From an uncultured Collinsella sp. (GTDB lineage: Bacteria; Actinomycetota; Coriobacteriia; Coriobacteriales; Coriobacteriaceae): a stretch of DNA of 12,795 bases. The DNA lies in the NCBI GenBank assembly GCA_900551205.1, contig URUW01000030.1, positions 1 through 12,795 of the forward strand. The letters run 5' to 3'. The notes below the pieces were generated by a model. The model saw nothing but the letters and a program-made list of their open reading frames with translations. It was not told where the DNA came from and made no database searches. Shown one piece after another: positions 6,561-12,795 of the stretch; position 1 is the stretch's first letter, and the number at the start of each line of letters is the position of its first letter. A program made the translations under genes and the position numbers.

Positions 6561-6776
6561 ATCCCTATAAAACCAGCAGGTCAAAGCCAATTTTCGGGAC
6601 CAAATAAAAAGTCGCCGACGCCCTCCCATAGCGCACTTTGCCACAGAAAAGTGCGAGACTTCGGTATGCGGTATTAAGCAATCGTTATTCGGGTCTTTAG
6701 GAATCCGCGTGATTAAATGCACGGCAATGGGTACATAGCCAGTACAGTAAGTCCCCGAGGCAGATTGGAGCCACGT
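6561..6776 (+). promoter_or_regulatory. hpf leader region with perfect 8-bp hairpin
   Basis: These 216 bases between the terminator and hpf hold no credible gene. They must contain the hpf promoter, but I see no clear -35/-10 pair. A perfect hairpin is present: CGCACTTT (6632-6639) with AAAGTGCG (6648-6655), loop GCCACAGA. The hpf ribosome binding site GGAG is at 6767-6770. Growth-phase control through this leader is plausible but unproven. Confidence 0.45.
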
Positions 6777-7361
6777 ATGGATATCAAGGTTTCTGGACGC
6801 AAGACGACGGTAACCGATGCTCTGCGTGCGCATGTGGATGAGAAGATCGGCGAGGCGCTCAAGGTTTTCGATATCGAGCCCATGACAGTCGACGTCGTGC
6901 TTCGTTATGAGAAGAACCCCTCGAACCCCAACCCGGCAATCGTCGAGGTCACGGTTCGTGCCCGCGGCTCTGTGATTCGCGTTGCCGAGCACGGCGCAGA
7001 TATGTATGCCGCCATCGACCTCTCCGCCGATAAGGTTACCCGCCAGCTGCGCAAGTTCAAGACTAAGGTCGTGGACAACCGCCAGGGTGGTGCCAGCGCC
7101 GCGGATGTCGCACCGGTCGAGCGCGTCGAGGATCTGGCCGACCTGCTGCTGCCCGAGGAGGAAGACGACCTGCTCGTCCGCGAGAAGGTTATCGACGTCA
7201 CTCCGATGACTGAGGAGCAGGCGCTGGTGCAGACCGATCTGCTCGGTCACGACTTCTACGTGTTCGAGAACGCGACGACCGGCCTTATCAATGTGGTGTA
7301 TCACCGTAAGAATGGTGGATATGGCATCATCAAGCCCCGCATCGAAACACTTGACGAGTAA
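6777..7361 (+). CDS. hpf: Long-form ribosome hibernation promoting factor (HPF/RaiA family)
   Basis: This 194-residue protein binds the 30S decoding site and, in its long form, makes 70S ribosomes dimerize into inactive 100S particles in stationary phase or starvation. The N-terminal S30AE/YfiA domain spans residues 1-95 (begins MDIKVSGRKTTVTDALRAHV; core VEVTVRARGSVIRVAEHGADMYAAID). A charged linker covers about 97-134. The C-terminal dimerization domain (135-190) has REKVIDVTPMTEEQALVQ, LLGHDFYVFEN and TGLINVVYHRKNGGYGIIKP, all standard for long HPF. ATG 6777 is chosen because GGAG lies 6 bases upstream; the frame runs further up to 6717, but that stretch is not part of the conserved domain. 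It is monocistronic, between two terminators. secA, a frequent downstream neighbour in Firmicutes, is not here. Confidence 0.95.
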   Translation: MDIKVSGRKTTVTDALRAHVDEKIGEALKVFDIEPMTVDVVLRYEKNPSNPNPAIVEVTVRARGSVIRVAEHGADMYAAIDLSADKVTRQLRKFKTKVVDNRQGGASAADVAPVERVEDLADLLLPEEEDDLLVREKVIDVTPMTEEQALVQTDLLGHDFYVFENATTGLINVVYHRKNGGYGIIKPRIETLDE

Positions 7362-7365
7362 AATA

Positions 7366-7387
7366 CGTTAACTTGCATGAGTTAACG
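7366..7387. repeat. 8-bp-arm inverted repeat after hpf
   Basis: CGTTAACT (7366-7373) and AGTTAACG (7380-7387) are perfect inverted arms around TGCATG. Each arm contains GTTAAC. It lies 5 bases after the hpf stop and 3 bases before the terminator stem, so it could be an RNA 3'-end hairpin or a protein-binding operator. Confidence 0.5.
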
Positions 7388-7390
7388 GCT

Positions 7391-7422
7391 GGCGGCCATC
7401 CCATGCGGGTGGCCGCCTTTTT
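7391..7422 (+). terminator. Rho-independent terminator of hpf
   Basis: GGCGGCCA (7391-7398) pairs perfectly with TGGCCGCC (7410-7417). CCC and GGG extend the stem inside past one bulged T, with loop ATGC. TTTTT follows at 7418-7422. The degV ribosome binding site TAAGGAG begins only four bases later, so degV needs read-through or a promoter inside this region. Confidence 0.92.
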
Positions 7423-7440
7423 ACGTAAGGAGTCGCTTTG

Positions 7441-8394
7441 ATGGACAAGGCCGCATCCGCCGGTCATTCGGACCGTTGCCGCATCGTCGTCGATACCTGC
7501 TGCGACTTTAGCCCCGAGGTCGCCGCGAACCTCGATGTCGATATCCTGGGTTTCCCCTTCATTATCGATGGCGAAGAGCGCACGGACGACATCTGGTCGA
7601 GCATCACACCCAAGGAGTTCTACGACCGTATGCGCGCCGGTGCCCGCGTGTCCACCTCGGCTGTGTCGCTCGGTCGCTATATCGAGTTCTTTACCGAGTG
7701 CGCCAAAGAGGGTACGCCTACGGTCTACCTGTGCTTTACCTCGGCGCTGTCGTCGAGCTACAACTCCGCGTGCCAGGCGGCGGACGCCGTGCGCGCCGAG
7801 TATCCCAACTTTGAGCTGTACGTGGTCGACAACGCTCTGCCCTGTGCGACCGGCGAGCTCTTGGCGCTTGAGGCCGTGCGCCAGCGTTCGGCGGGACTGA
7901 CCGCCAAGCAGCTGGTCGACTGGGCAAACGAGGCCAAGACCTATGTCCACGGTTACTTTACGCTCGAGAGCTTTGACGCGCTGGCTGCCGGCGGCCGCAT
8001 TCCGCCCGCGGCGGCACAGCTCACGGCAAAGCTCGACGTCAAACCCGAGCTGTCCTACGACCTGGCCGGCTCGCTGTCGCTGATCGGCGTCAACCGCGGT
8101 CGCAAGAAGGCGCTCAAGTCCATCCTCAAGTCGTTCCGCGAGAACTATGTGCCCGATCGCACCATGCCCATCGCCATTATGACGGCCGATGCCGAGAAGG
8201 ACGGCGACTGGCTCGAAGCCGCCATCCGCAAGGAGGAGGGTTGCGCCGACGTCACGATCATTCGCAGCTCCGTCGGTCCTACCATCGGCTCGCACGTGGG
8301 CCCCGGCATGGTGGCCTGCGCGTTTTGGGGTAAGAACCGCGCCGACAAGGCGTCGCTTTCCGACCGCATCGCCCGCCGCGTGCGCGGCCAGTAG
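7441..8394 (+). CDS. DegV family fatty-acid-binding protein
   Basis: This 317-residue protein belongs to the DegV/FakB family, which binds a fatty acid and, in Gram-positive bacteria, presents it to the kinase FakA to make acyl phosphate for phospholipid synthesis. Family landmarks are VDTCCDF (17-23), the STSAVS motif (71-76, corresponding to TSQPS), the SALSSSYNSA loop (101-110), FTLESFDALAAGGRI (173-187) and the C-terminal GPTIGSHVGPGMVA (279-292). Length is slightly above the usual 280-290. ATG 7441 has TAAGGAG 8 bases upstream; the adjacent TTG at 7438 is less likely. No fakA is nearby and the gene looks monocistronic. The fatty acid preferred cannot be read from the sequence. Confidence 0.92.
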   Translation: MDKAASAGHSDRCRIVVDTCCDFSPEVAANLDVDILGFPFIIDGEERTDDIWSSITPKEFYDRMRAGARVSTSAVSLGRYIEFFTECAKEGTPTVYLCFTSALSSSYNSACQAADAVRAEYPNFELYVVDNALPCATGELLALEAVRQRSAGLTAKQLVDWANEAKTYVHGYFTLESFDALAAGGRIPPAAAQLTAKLDVKPELSYDLAGSLSLIGVNRGRKKALKSILKSFRENYVPDRTMPIAIMTADAEKDGDWLEAAIRKEEGCADVTIIRSSVGPTIGSHVGPGMVACAFWGKNRADKASLSDRIARRVRGQ

Positions 8395-8491
8395 GCAAGC
8401 GCTGCGTCCGTAATCGCCCTCGACTCACAGCCCAACGCTGGCACCGAGTATTCAACCTGGTAATAACACCCAACCCAAAAGGAAAGGTTTC

Positions 8492-9571
8492 ATGGCAAAC
8501 AAGCTCTCCGTCGCATTCATCGGCACCGGAATCATGGGTGCCCCCATTGCCGGCCACATCCTGGATGCCGGCTATCCCGTCACGGTCAACAACCGCACTA
8601 AGTCCAAGGCCGCCGCGCTTATCGAGCGCGGTGCCGTTTGGGCCGATACGCCGGCAGATGCCGTGGCGAACGCCGACGTCGTCTTTACCATGGTGGGTTA
8701 TCCCTCCGAGGTCGAGGAGCTCTACCTGGCGGGCGACGGCCTGCTCGCGTGCACTAAGCCCGGCGCGGTCCTGATCGACCTCACCACAAGCTCGCCCGAG
8801 CTGGCGCGCGACATTGCCGAGGCCGCCCAGGTTTCCGGCCGCATGGCGTTTGACTGCCCCGTCACCGGCGGCGAGTCTGGTGCTATCGCCGGCACGCTCA
8901 CGGCTATCGTGGGCGCCACCGAGAACGATATCGCCCCAGTCCGCGACATCCTTGCCACCTTTGCGGCCAACATCTGCTGCTTCGACGGCGCTGGCAAGGG
9001 CCAGGCTGCCAAGCTCGCCAACCAGGTGTCGCTGGGCGCCTGCATGGTCGGCATGGCAGACGCCATGGCATTTGCCGAGCTGAGCGGCCTTGACCTGGAG
9101 AAGACCCGCCAGATGATCTTGGGCGGTACCGGCAAGTCCGGCGCCATGGAGAGCCTGGCTCCCAAGGCGCTCGACGGCGACTACAAGCCCGGTTTTATGG
9201 TCGAGCACTTCATTAAGGACCTGCGCCTGGCCCTTGCTTACGCCGACGACCGCGAGCTCGCGCTGCCCGGCGCCGACGTGGCCTTTACGCTCTACGACAT
9301 GCTCGACGCTATCGGTGGCGCCAAGCTGGGCACCCAGGCCATCACGGTCCTCTACAAGGAGGAGGCCGACGCCATCGCCGCCGGTCTGGACTGGTCGCAG
9401 TATCGCCCCGAGGAGCACGGTGCCCACGAGGACGGCTGCGGTTGCGGCGAGCACGGCGACGAGCATGAGTGCGGTTGCGGCCACCATCACGGCGAGGACC
9501 ACGAGTGCTGCGGCGGCCACGGTCATGACGACGGCCACGAGTGCTGCTGTGGCCACCATCACGGGGAGTAG
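8492..9571 (+). CDS. 3-hydroxyisobutyrate dehydrogenase-like oxidoreductase with His/Cys-rich C-terminal tail
   Basis: This 359-residue NAD(P)-dependent beta-hydroxyacid dehydrogenase resembles 3-hydroxyisobutyrate dehydrogenase and tartronate semialdehyde reductase (GarR). The Rossmann motif GTGIMG (11-16) comes early, with NNRTK (33-37) after the second strand. DCPVTGGESGA (121-131) is the substrate-binding signature; GKGQAAKLANQ (168-178) supplies the catalytic lysine, Lys174; KDLRLAL (242-248) matches the conserved C-terminal helix. The enzyme normally ends near residue 300. Here residues 309-359 form a tail with 14 His and 9 Cys, partly duplicated (ECGCGHHHGED at 326-336 and ECCCGHHHGE at 350-359), which looks metal-binding. 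The start has GGAAAGG just upstream (8481-8487). The stop is 5 bases before the next gene, whose Shine-Dalgarno lies inside the tail. The substrate is not determinable from sequence alone. Confidence 0.9.
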   Translation: MANKLSVAFIGTGIMGAPIAGHILDAGYPVTVNNRTKSKAAALIERGAVWADTPADAVANADVVFTMVGYPSEVEELYLAGDGLLACTKPGAVLIDLTTSSPELARDIAEAAQVSGRMAFDCPVTGGESGAIAGTLTAIVGATENDIAPVRDILATFAANICCFDGAGKGQAAKLANQVSLGACMVGMADAMAFAELSGLDLEKTRQMILGGTGKSGAMESLAPKALDGDYKPGFMVEHFIKDLRLALAYADDRELALPGADVAFTLYDMLDAIGGAKLGTQAITVLYKEEADAIAAGLDWSQYRPEEHGAHEDGCGCGEHGDEHECGCGHHHGEDHECCGGHGHDDGHECCCGHHHGE

Positions 9572-9576
9572 CGCCC

Positions 9577-10005
9577 ATGAGCTGGACGTTCGTGGTGCTT
9601 GCGCTGGCGCTCTTTCTCTTTGCGATCTACATCGGCTTTCTGTGCGGCCAGTGGGCGTGCGAAAAGCGCGTCATCACCAAGCGCGACTACTGGATTGCCA
9701 ACTTTGCGGGAGCGGCGGCAGTCGTCCTGCTGACCTGGGTGTTCTCGCTGTTCCCGCTGGTGCAGTTTGCGCCGATCGGCTGGCTCGGCGGCTTTATCGC
9801 AGGCCTTAAGATGAGCTTTGGCGAGTCCGTCGGTCCGTGGCGCAAGCACGACGAGGTCTTTAACGTCAACAAGGCTCATCGCGCCGCCGCCGACGCGGGC
9901 GACGCCGAGGAGCGCCGCCGCGCACGTCGCAATGGCGCGGCCGACCGACAGCTCATCTCGGTCACCGATGAGAGCAAGGGTGCTGGCAAGCACGCTAAGA
10001 AATAG
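9577..10005 (+). CDS. Small membrane protein of unknown function
   Basis: This 142-residue protein is not recognized. Residues 3-23 form one hydrophobic segment (VVLALALFLFAIYIGFL). After a short charged loop (CEKRVITKRDYW), residues 41-60 form a second. A third hydrophobic stretch (64-78, FAPIGWLGGFIAGLK) may be a re-entrant or short membrane segment. The C-terminal 60 residues are hydrophilic and strongly basic, with EERRRARRNG (111-120), probably in the cytoplasm. The ATG start has GGGGAG 8 bases upstream, within the end of the preceding dehydrogenase gene, which suggests coupled translation. It is 15 bases before the HEAT-like gene. A longer reading into the upstream gene (from 9541) lacks a matching signal. 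Confidence 0.8.
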   Translation: MSWTFVVLALALFLFAIYIGFLCGQWACEKRVITKRDYWIANFAGAAAVVLLTWVFSLFPLVQFAPIGWLGGFIAGLKMSFGESVGPWRKHDEVFNVNKAHRAAADAGDAEERRRARRNGAADRQLISVTDESKGAGKHAKK

Positions 10006-10020
10006 TAAGAAGAGGTAACT

Positions 10021-10719
10021 ATGGCAGAAAATAAAGACGAACAGCTCACCGACGAGGAGCTGGCACAGCTCCAGCTGGCAGAGGAGAACGAGAACGCCGT
10101 CGACCGTCTGGTCCAGGAGCTCGGCTGCCCCACGCGCCGCATCCGCCAGTTTGCCGCCCGCGTGCTGCATCTGCTTGCCGAGCGCGATCCGCAGCGCGTC
10201 GTGTCCTGCGTGCCCGCGCTGATCGAGGCGCTCGACCGCCCCGAGGCGCAGACCCGCTGGGAGGCCCTCGATGCCCTGACGGCGCTCGCCACCACCTGCC
10301 CCGAGCAGCTGGGCGATGCCTTTGAGGGCGCCGAGACCGCGCTGTTCGACGAGATTTCCTCCACGCTGCGCTATGCCGCCTTCCGCCTGCTGTGCGTGTG
10401 GGGTGCCACGAGTGTCGAGCGTTCGCGCGAGGCTTGGCCCATCCTGGACGAGGCCATCCAGTGCTACCACGGCGACCTTGAGTATCGCGACATGCTCGGT
10501 TGCCTGTACGAGTTTTGCCAGGGCGAGATCGACGCCGAGGTTGCCGAGAAGCTTGCGCTGCGCCTTAAGTTCGATGCCGAGAACGGTAAGGGCAGCTATC
10601 TCAAGGCCCGTTCGAGCGAGATTTGCGAAATGCTTGTTAAACGTTTTGGCCTGGATCTCTCCAAAAAGAAGAAGCGTGCTAGCGTTAAAAAATCTGAGGC
10701 CGCCGAAGACGAGGAGTAA
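10021..10719 (+). CDS. HEAT-repeat-like helical protein, function unknown
   Basis: This 232-residue protein is predicted to be almost entirely alpha-helical and soluble. Residues 25-130 look like HEAT/armadillo-type helical pairs: AVDRLVQELGCPTRRIRQFAARVLHLLAERDP, then VVSCVPALIEALDRPEAQTRWEALDALTALATTCP, each with the spacing and the Pro/Asp/Arg pattern of HEAT units. The N-terminus is acidic, and the C-terminus is a lysine-rich tail (SKKKKRASVKKSE, 214-226) ending in acidic residues. The start ATG 10021 has GAGG 5 bases upstream. It lies 15 bases after the membrane protein gene and 6 bases before the isocitrate dehydrogenase gene, so cotranscription is likely. HEAT proteins usually act as scaffolds; no partner is identifiable. 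Confidence 0.78.
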   Translation: MAENKDEQLTDEELAQLQLAEENENAVDRLVQELGCPTRRIRQFAARVLHLLAERDPQRVVSCVPALIEALDRPEAQTRWEALDALTALATTCPEQLGDAFEGAETALFDEISSTLRYAAFRLLCVWGATSVERSREAWPILDEAIQCYHGDLEYRDMLGCLYEFCQGEIDAEVAEKLALRLKFDAENGKGSYLKARSSEICEMLVKRFGLDLSKKKKRASVKKSEAAEDEE

Positions 10720-10725
10720 CAGATT

Positions 10726-11811
10726 ATGGCGCACGATGTAGTCCTGATTCCCGGTGACGGTATCGGTCCCGAGATTACGCAGGCCATGCGCCGCGTGGTC
10801 GAGGCCGCCGGTGTCCAGATCAATTGGAATGTCCAGGAAGCCGGTGCCGGCGTCATGGACGAGTTTGGCACGCCGCTGCCCCAGCACGTGCTCAATGCGG
10901 TCGCCGAGACCAAGGTTGCCATCAAGGGTCCCATTACTACGCCGGTCGGCACGGGTTTCCGCAGCGTCAACGTTGCCCTGCGCAAGCATTTCGACCTGTA
11001 CGCCTGCGTGCGCCCTTGCCTGTCGCAGCCGGGCGACGGCTCGCGTTTCCGCGACGTCGACCTGGTCATCGTGCGCGAGAACACCGAGGACCTCTACGCC
11101 GGCATCGAGTTCGATGAGGGCGCTGCCGAGGTCGAGGAGCTCTCGCAGCTCGTCGAGCGTTCGGGCCAAAAGACCTTCGCCGCCGATTCCGCGATCTCGA
11201 TCAAGCCCATCTCTATCGCCAAGAGCCGCCGTATTGTGGAGTATGCCTTTGAGTATGCCCGCCGCTGCGGCCGCAAAAAGGTGACGGCCGTGCACAAGGC
11301 CAACATCATGAAGGCGACCGACGGCCTGTTCCTGCGCGTTGCGCGCGAGGTGGCCGCCAACTATCCCGATATCGAGTTCAACGACAAGATCGTCGACGCT
11401 ACCTGCATGGGCCTGGTCCAAAACCCCAACGACTTCGATGTCCTGGTGCTGCCCAACCTGTACGGCGACATCGTGAGTGACCTGTGCGCCGGCCTGGTGG
11501 GCGGCCTGGGTATGGCTCCGGGTTCCAACATCGGTGCCGACTGCGCAATCTTTGAGGCTACGCACGGCTCCGCGCCCGATATCGCCGGTCAGGATATCGC
11601 TAACCCCACGGCCGAGATTCTCTCTGCGGCTATGATGCTCGATCACCTGGGCGAGAACGACGCTGCCAATCGCATTCGCGTCGCCGTGTCTGCCACGCTC
11701 GACGAGGGCGAGCAGGTTACCGGTGACGTGCGTCGTGCCCAGACCGGCTCCGTTGAGGGCGCTGTGGGCACGCAGGCCTTTGCCGATGCCGTTATCGCTC
11801 ACCTGGCCTAA
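10726..11811 (+). CDS. icd: NAD-dependent isocitrate dehydrogenase (isocitrate/isopropylmalate dehydrogenase family)
   Basis: This 361-residue protein oxidatively decarboxylates isocitrate to 2-oxoglutarate, supplying glutamate precursor. Family marks are [10 protein letters not shown] (8-17), [20 protein letters not shown] (78-97; the S-x-N-x-x-L-R arrangement points to isocitrate rather than isopropylmalate), [12 protein letters not shown] (117-128, catalytic Tyr124), HKANIMK (190-196, catalytic Lys191) and LYGDIVSDL (245-253, metal-binding Asp248 and Asp252). In [15 protein letters not shown] (280-294), Asp285-Ile286 sit where NADP enzymes have Lys-Tyr, indicating NAD. Length fits the short NAD-type rather than the 416-residue E. 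coli type. The start has GAGGAG 9 bases upstream, overlapping the end of the preceding gene. Homoisocitrate dehydrogenase is an alternative but less likely. Confidence 0.88.
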   Translation: MAHDVVLIPGDGIGPEITQAMRRVVEAAGVQINWNVQEAGAGVMDEFGTPLPQHVLNAVAETKVAIKGPITTPVGTGFRSVNVALRKHFDLYACVRPCLSQPGDGSRFRDVDLVIVRENTEDLYAGIEFDEGAAEVEELSQLVERSGQKTFAADSAISIKPISIAKSRRIVEYAFEYARRCGRKKVTAVHKANIMKATDGLFLRVAREVAANYPDIEFNDKIVDATCMGLVQNPNDFDVLVLPNLYGDIVSDLCAGLVGGLGMAPGSNIGADCAIFEATHGSAPDIAGQDIANPTAEILSAAMMLDHLGENDAANRIRVAVSATLDEGEQVTGDVRRAQTGSVEGAVGTQAFADAVIAHLA

Positions 11812-11823
11812 GGCATGCACACT

Positions 11824-11854
11824 GCAAACGCCTAAATAGTACTTAAGTGTTTGC
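11824..11854 (+). other. Imperfect hairpin after the isocitrate dehydrogenase gene
   Basis: GCAAACGCCTAA (11824-11835) pairs with TTAAGTGTTTGC (11843-11854) with one wobble and one mismatch, loop ATAGTAC. It is 12 bases after the stop. There is no T-run behind it, so it is a 3'-end stabilizer or attenuator rather than a standard terminator. Confidence 0.5.
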
Positions 11855-11870
11855 GTATAACCTAAGAATC

Positions 11871-11899
11871 AATACGCCCGGCGCTCTGTCGGGCGTATT
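11871..11899 (+). terminator. Probable Rho-independent terminator
   Basis: AATACGCCCG (11871-11880) pairs perfectly with CGGGCGTATT (11890-11899), loop GCGCTCTGT. The tract behind it is only CTATT, but the T-rich end of the arm helps. It separates the four-gene run from the SurA-like gene. Confidence 0.65.
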
Positions 11900-11937
11900 C
11901 TATTGAGGACTATGTTTCCTAACAAGGAGTAACTGAT

Positions 11938-12795
11938 ATGGGTCTGATTCAAAAGAAGGACGAGAAGGACGAGATCGACGGCATCCAGATCATCGAGCGC
12001 GGCGAAGGCCCCGACGGTGACGAGGACGAGAAGATCGATCTGGTCGCCGGTACGTCTGCCGAGCACATTGCCGCCGGCACGACGGCCGAGGAGGAGGACG
12101 CCCGACTGGAGGCTCAGATTGCCGCGGATGCCGCTGACGAGAACCTCATGCCCGAGGAGCAGGACGAGGACGACGACGCCGACGTGGACGACCACGCTTG
12201 CAAGCACAAGAAGACGATGATTGCCGCCTTTGTGGTCGCCGTCGTGATCGCTGCCGTGGTCGGCTTCTTTATCGGCAACGGTGGTTTTGGCGGCAAGGGC
12301 GTCGGCTCGGCGACCCTGACCGAGGACCAGCTCGATTCGACCGTGGCAAGCTATAGCTACAACGGCAAGAAGAGCGACATCACCGCGCGTGAGGCCATCG
12401 AGAGCCAGTACAGCCTCGACACCGTCAAGGATAGCGATGGCAACTACACCGCTCCTTCTGCTGACGTCATCCTGTCCTACGTGCGCAATCAGATTCTGCT
12501 GGACGCTGCCGAGGACGAGGGCATTACCGTTTCTTCCAAGGAAATGAAGCAGTACGCCGAGGATTCCATCGGCACTTCGGACTACAAGACCATGGCCACG
12601 CAGTACGGCGTGTCCAAGGACCAGGCCAAGCAGATCGTCCGTCAGTCCGCGACGCTGCAAAAGCTCTACAAGAAGAAGGTGGGCGATAGCTCTGCAAGCA
12701 TGCCGACCGCCCCGACCGAGCCTGCTGACGGCAACGAGGAGACCGCGAGCAAGGACTACGCCGACTACATCATCAACCTTGTCGGCGATGAGTGG
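11938..12795 (+). CDS. Membrane-anchored SurA/PrsA-like foldase, 3' end beyond the window
   Basis: The frame is open from ATG 11938 to the window end (286 residues seen). AAGGAG lies 8 bases before the ATG. Residues 1-87 are strongly acidic and probably cytoplasmic (DGDEDEK, EEQDEDDDADVDDH). After CKHKK, residues 93-113 form a single membrane segment (TMIAAFVVAVVIAAVVGFFIG), followed by a Gly-rich stretch. Residues 125-246 resemble the SurA N-terminal/PrsA chaperone domain: ITAREAIESQYSL, VILSYVRNQILLDAAEDEGITVSSKEMKQYAED and YGVSKDQAKQIVRQSATLQKLYKKKV. A parvulin-type isomerase domain could follow outside the window but cannot be confirmed. The expected role is folding of secreted proteins on the outer face of the membrane. 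It has its own transcription unit after the hairpin at 11871-11899. The family similarity is from pattern, not search. Confidence 0.8.
   Translation, partial: MGLIQKKDEKDEIDGIQIIERGEGPDGDEDEKIDLVAGTSAEHIAAGTTAEEEDARLEAQIAADAADENLMPEEQDEDDDADVDDHACKHKKTMIAAFVVAVVIAAVVGFFIGNGGFGGKGVGSATLTEDQLDSTVASYSYNGKKSDITAREAIESQYSLDTVKDSDGNYTAPSADVILSYVRNQILLDAAEDEGITVSSKEMKQYAEDSIGTSDYKTMATQYGVSKDQAKQIVRQSATLQKLYKKKVGDSSASMPTAPTEPADGNEETASKDYADYIINLVGDEW

Noticed and set aside
9559..11820. 753-codon open frame on the minus strand
   Set aside because: It lies opposite four well-supported + strand genes; long antisense frames arise readily in G+C-rich coding DNA, and its Leu/Gly/Ala/His-rich composition has no domain signs.

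Overview
The window is 12.8 kb of G+C-rich bacterial chromosome with strong Shine-Dalgarno sequences and almost all genes on the + strand. Gene content and protein style (holB-ricT, comF, long HPF, DegV, an NAD-type isocitrate dehydrogenase, and a lineage-style nuclease-like protein) suggest an anaerobic gut actinobacterium of the class Coriobacteriia, most likely Collinsella or a close relative. That assignment is from recall of the families, not from a search.

Left part (1-4702): the 3' part of holB (DNA polymerase III delta-prime) overlaps ricT, a PSP1-domain protein with an unusual, arginine-rich C-terminal half of about 240 residues. A short gap with three hairpins follows, the last of which buries the ribosome binding site of comF (phosphoribosyltransferase-like competence protein). 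Ten bases after comF comes a protein with an apparent restriction-endonuclease-like C-terminus.

Middle (4703-6776): a 731-base non-coding stretch holds a 217-bp A+T-rich element bounded by 49-bp inverted repeats (MITE-like), then a TATAAT promoter and about 320 bases able to form many helices. This is a candidate structured RNA, possibly the raiA motif because it lies between comF and hpf/raiA. It leads directly into an orphan solute-binding lipoprotein gene, which ends at a strong terminator. A 216-base leader precedes hpf.

Right part (6777-12795): hpf (ribosome hibernation) is closed by a palindrome and a terminator; degV (fatty-acid binding) follows. A compact four-gene run comes next: a beta-hydroxyacid dehydrogenase with a His/Cys-rich tail, a small membrane protein, a HEAT-like helical protein and an NAD-type isocitrate dehydrogenase, spaced 5, 15 and 6 bases apart. 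After a terminator-like hairpin, the window ends inside a membrane-anchored SurA/PrsA-like protein with a very acidic cytoplasmic N-terminus.

The genes mostly serve housekeeping: replication, RNA processing or competence, ribosome hibernation, lipid handling, central carbon metabolism and protein export. The points most worth a second look are the structured RNA region, the inverted-repeat element, the metal-binding-like tail, the disordered RicT tail and the occluded comF ribosome binding site.
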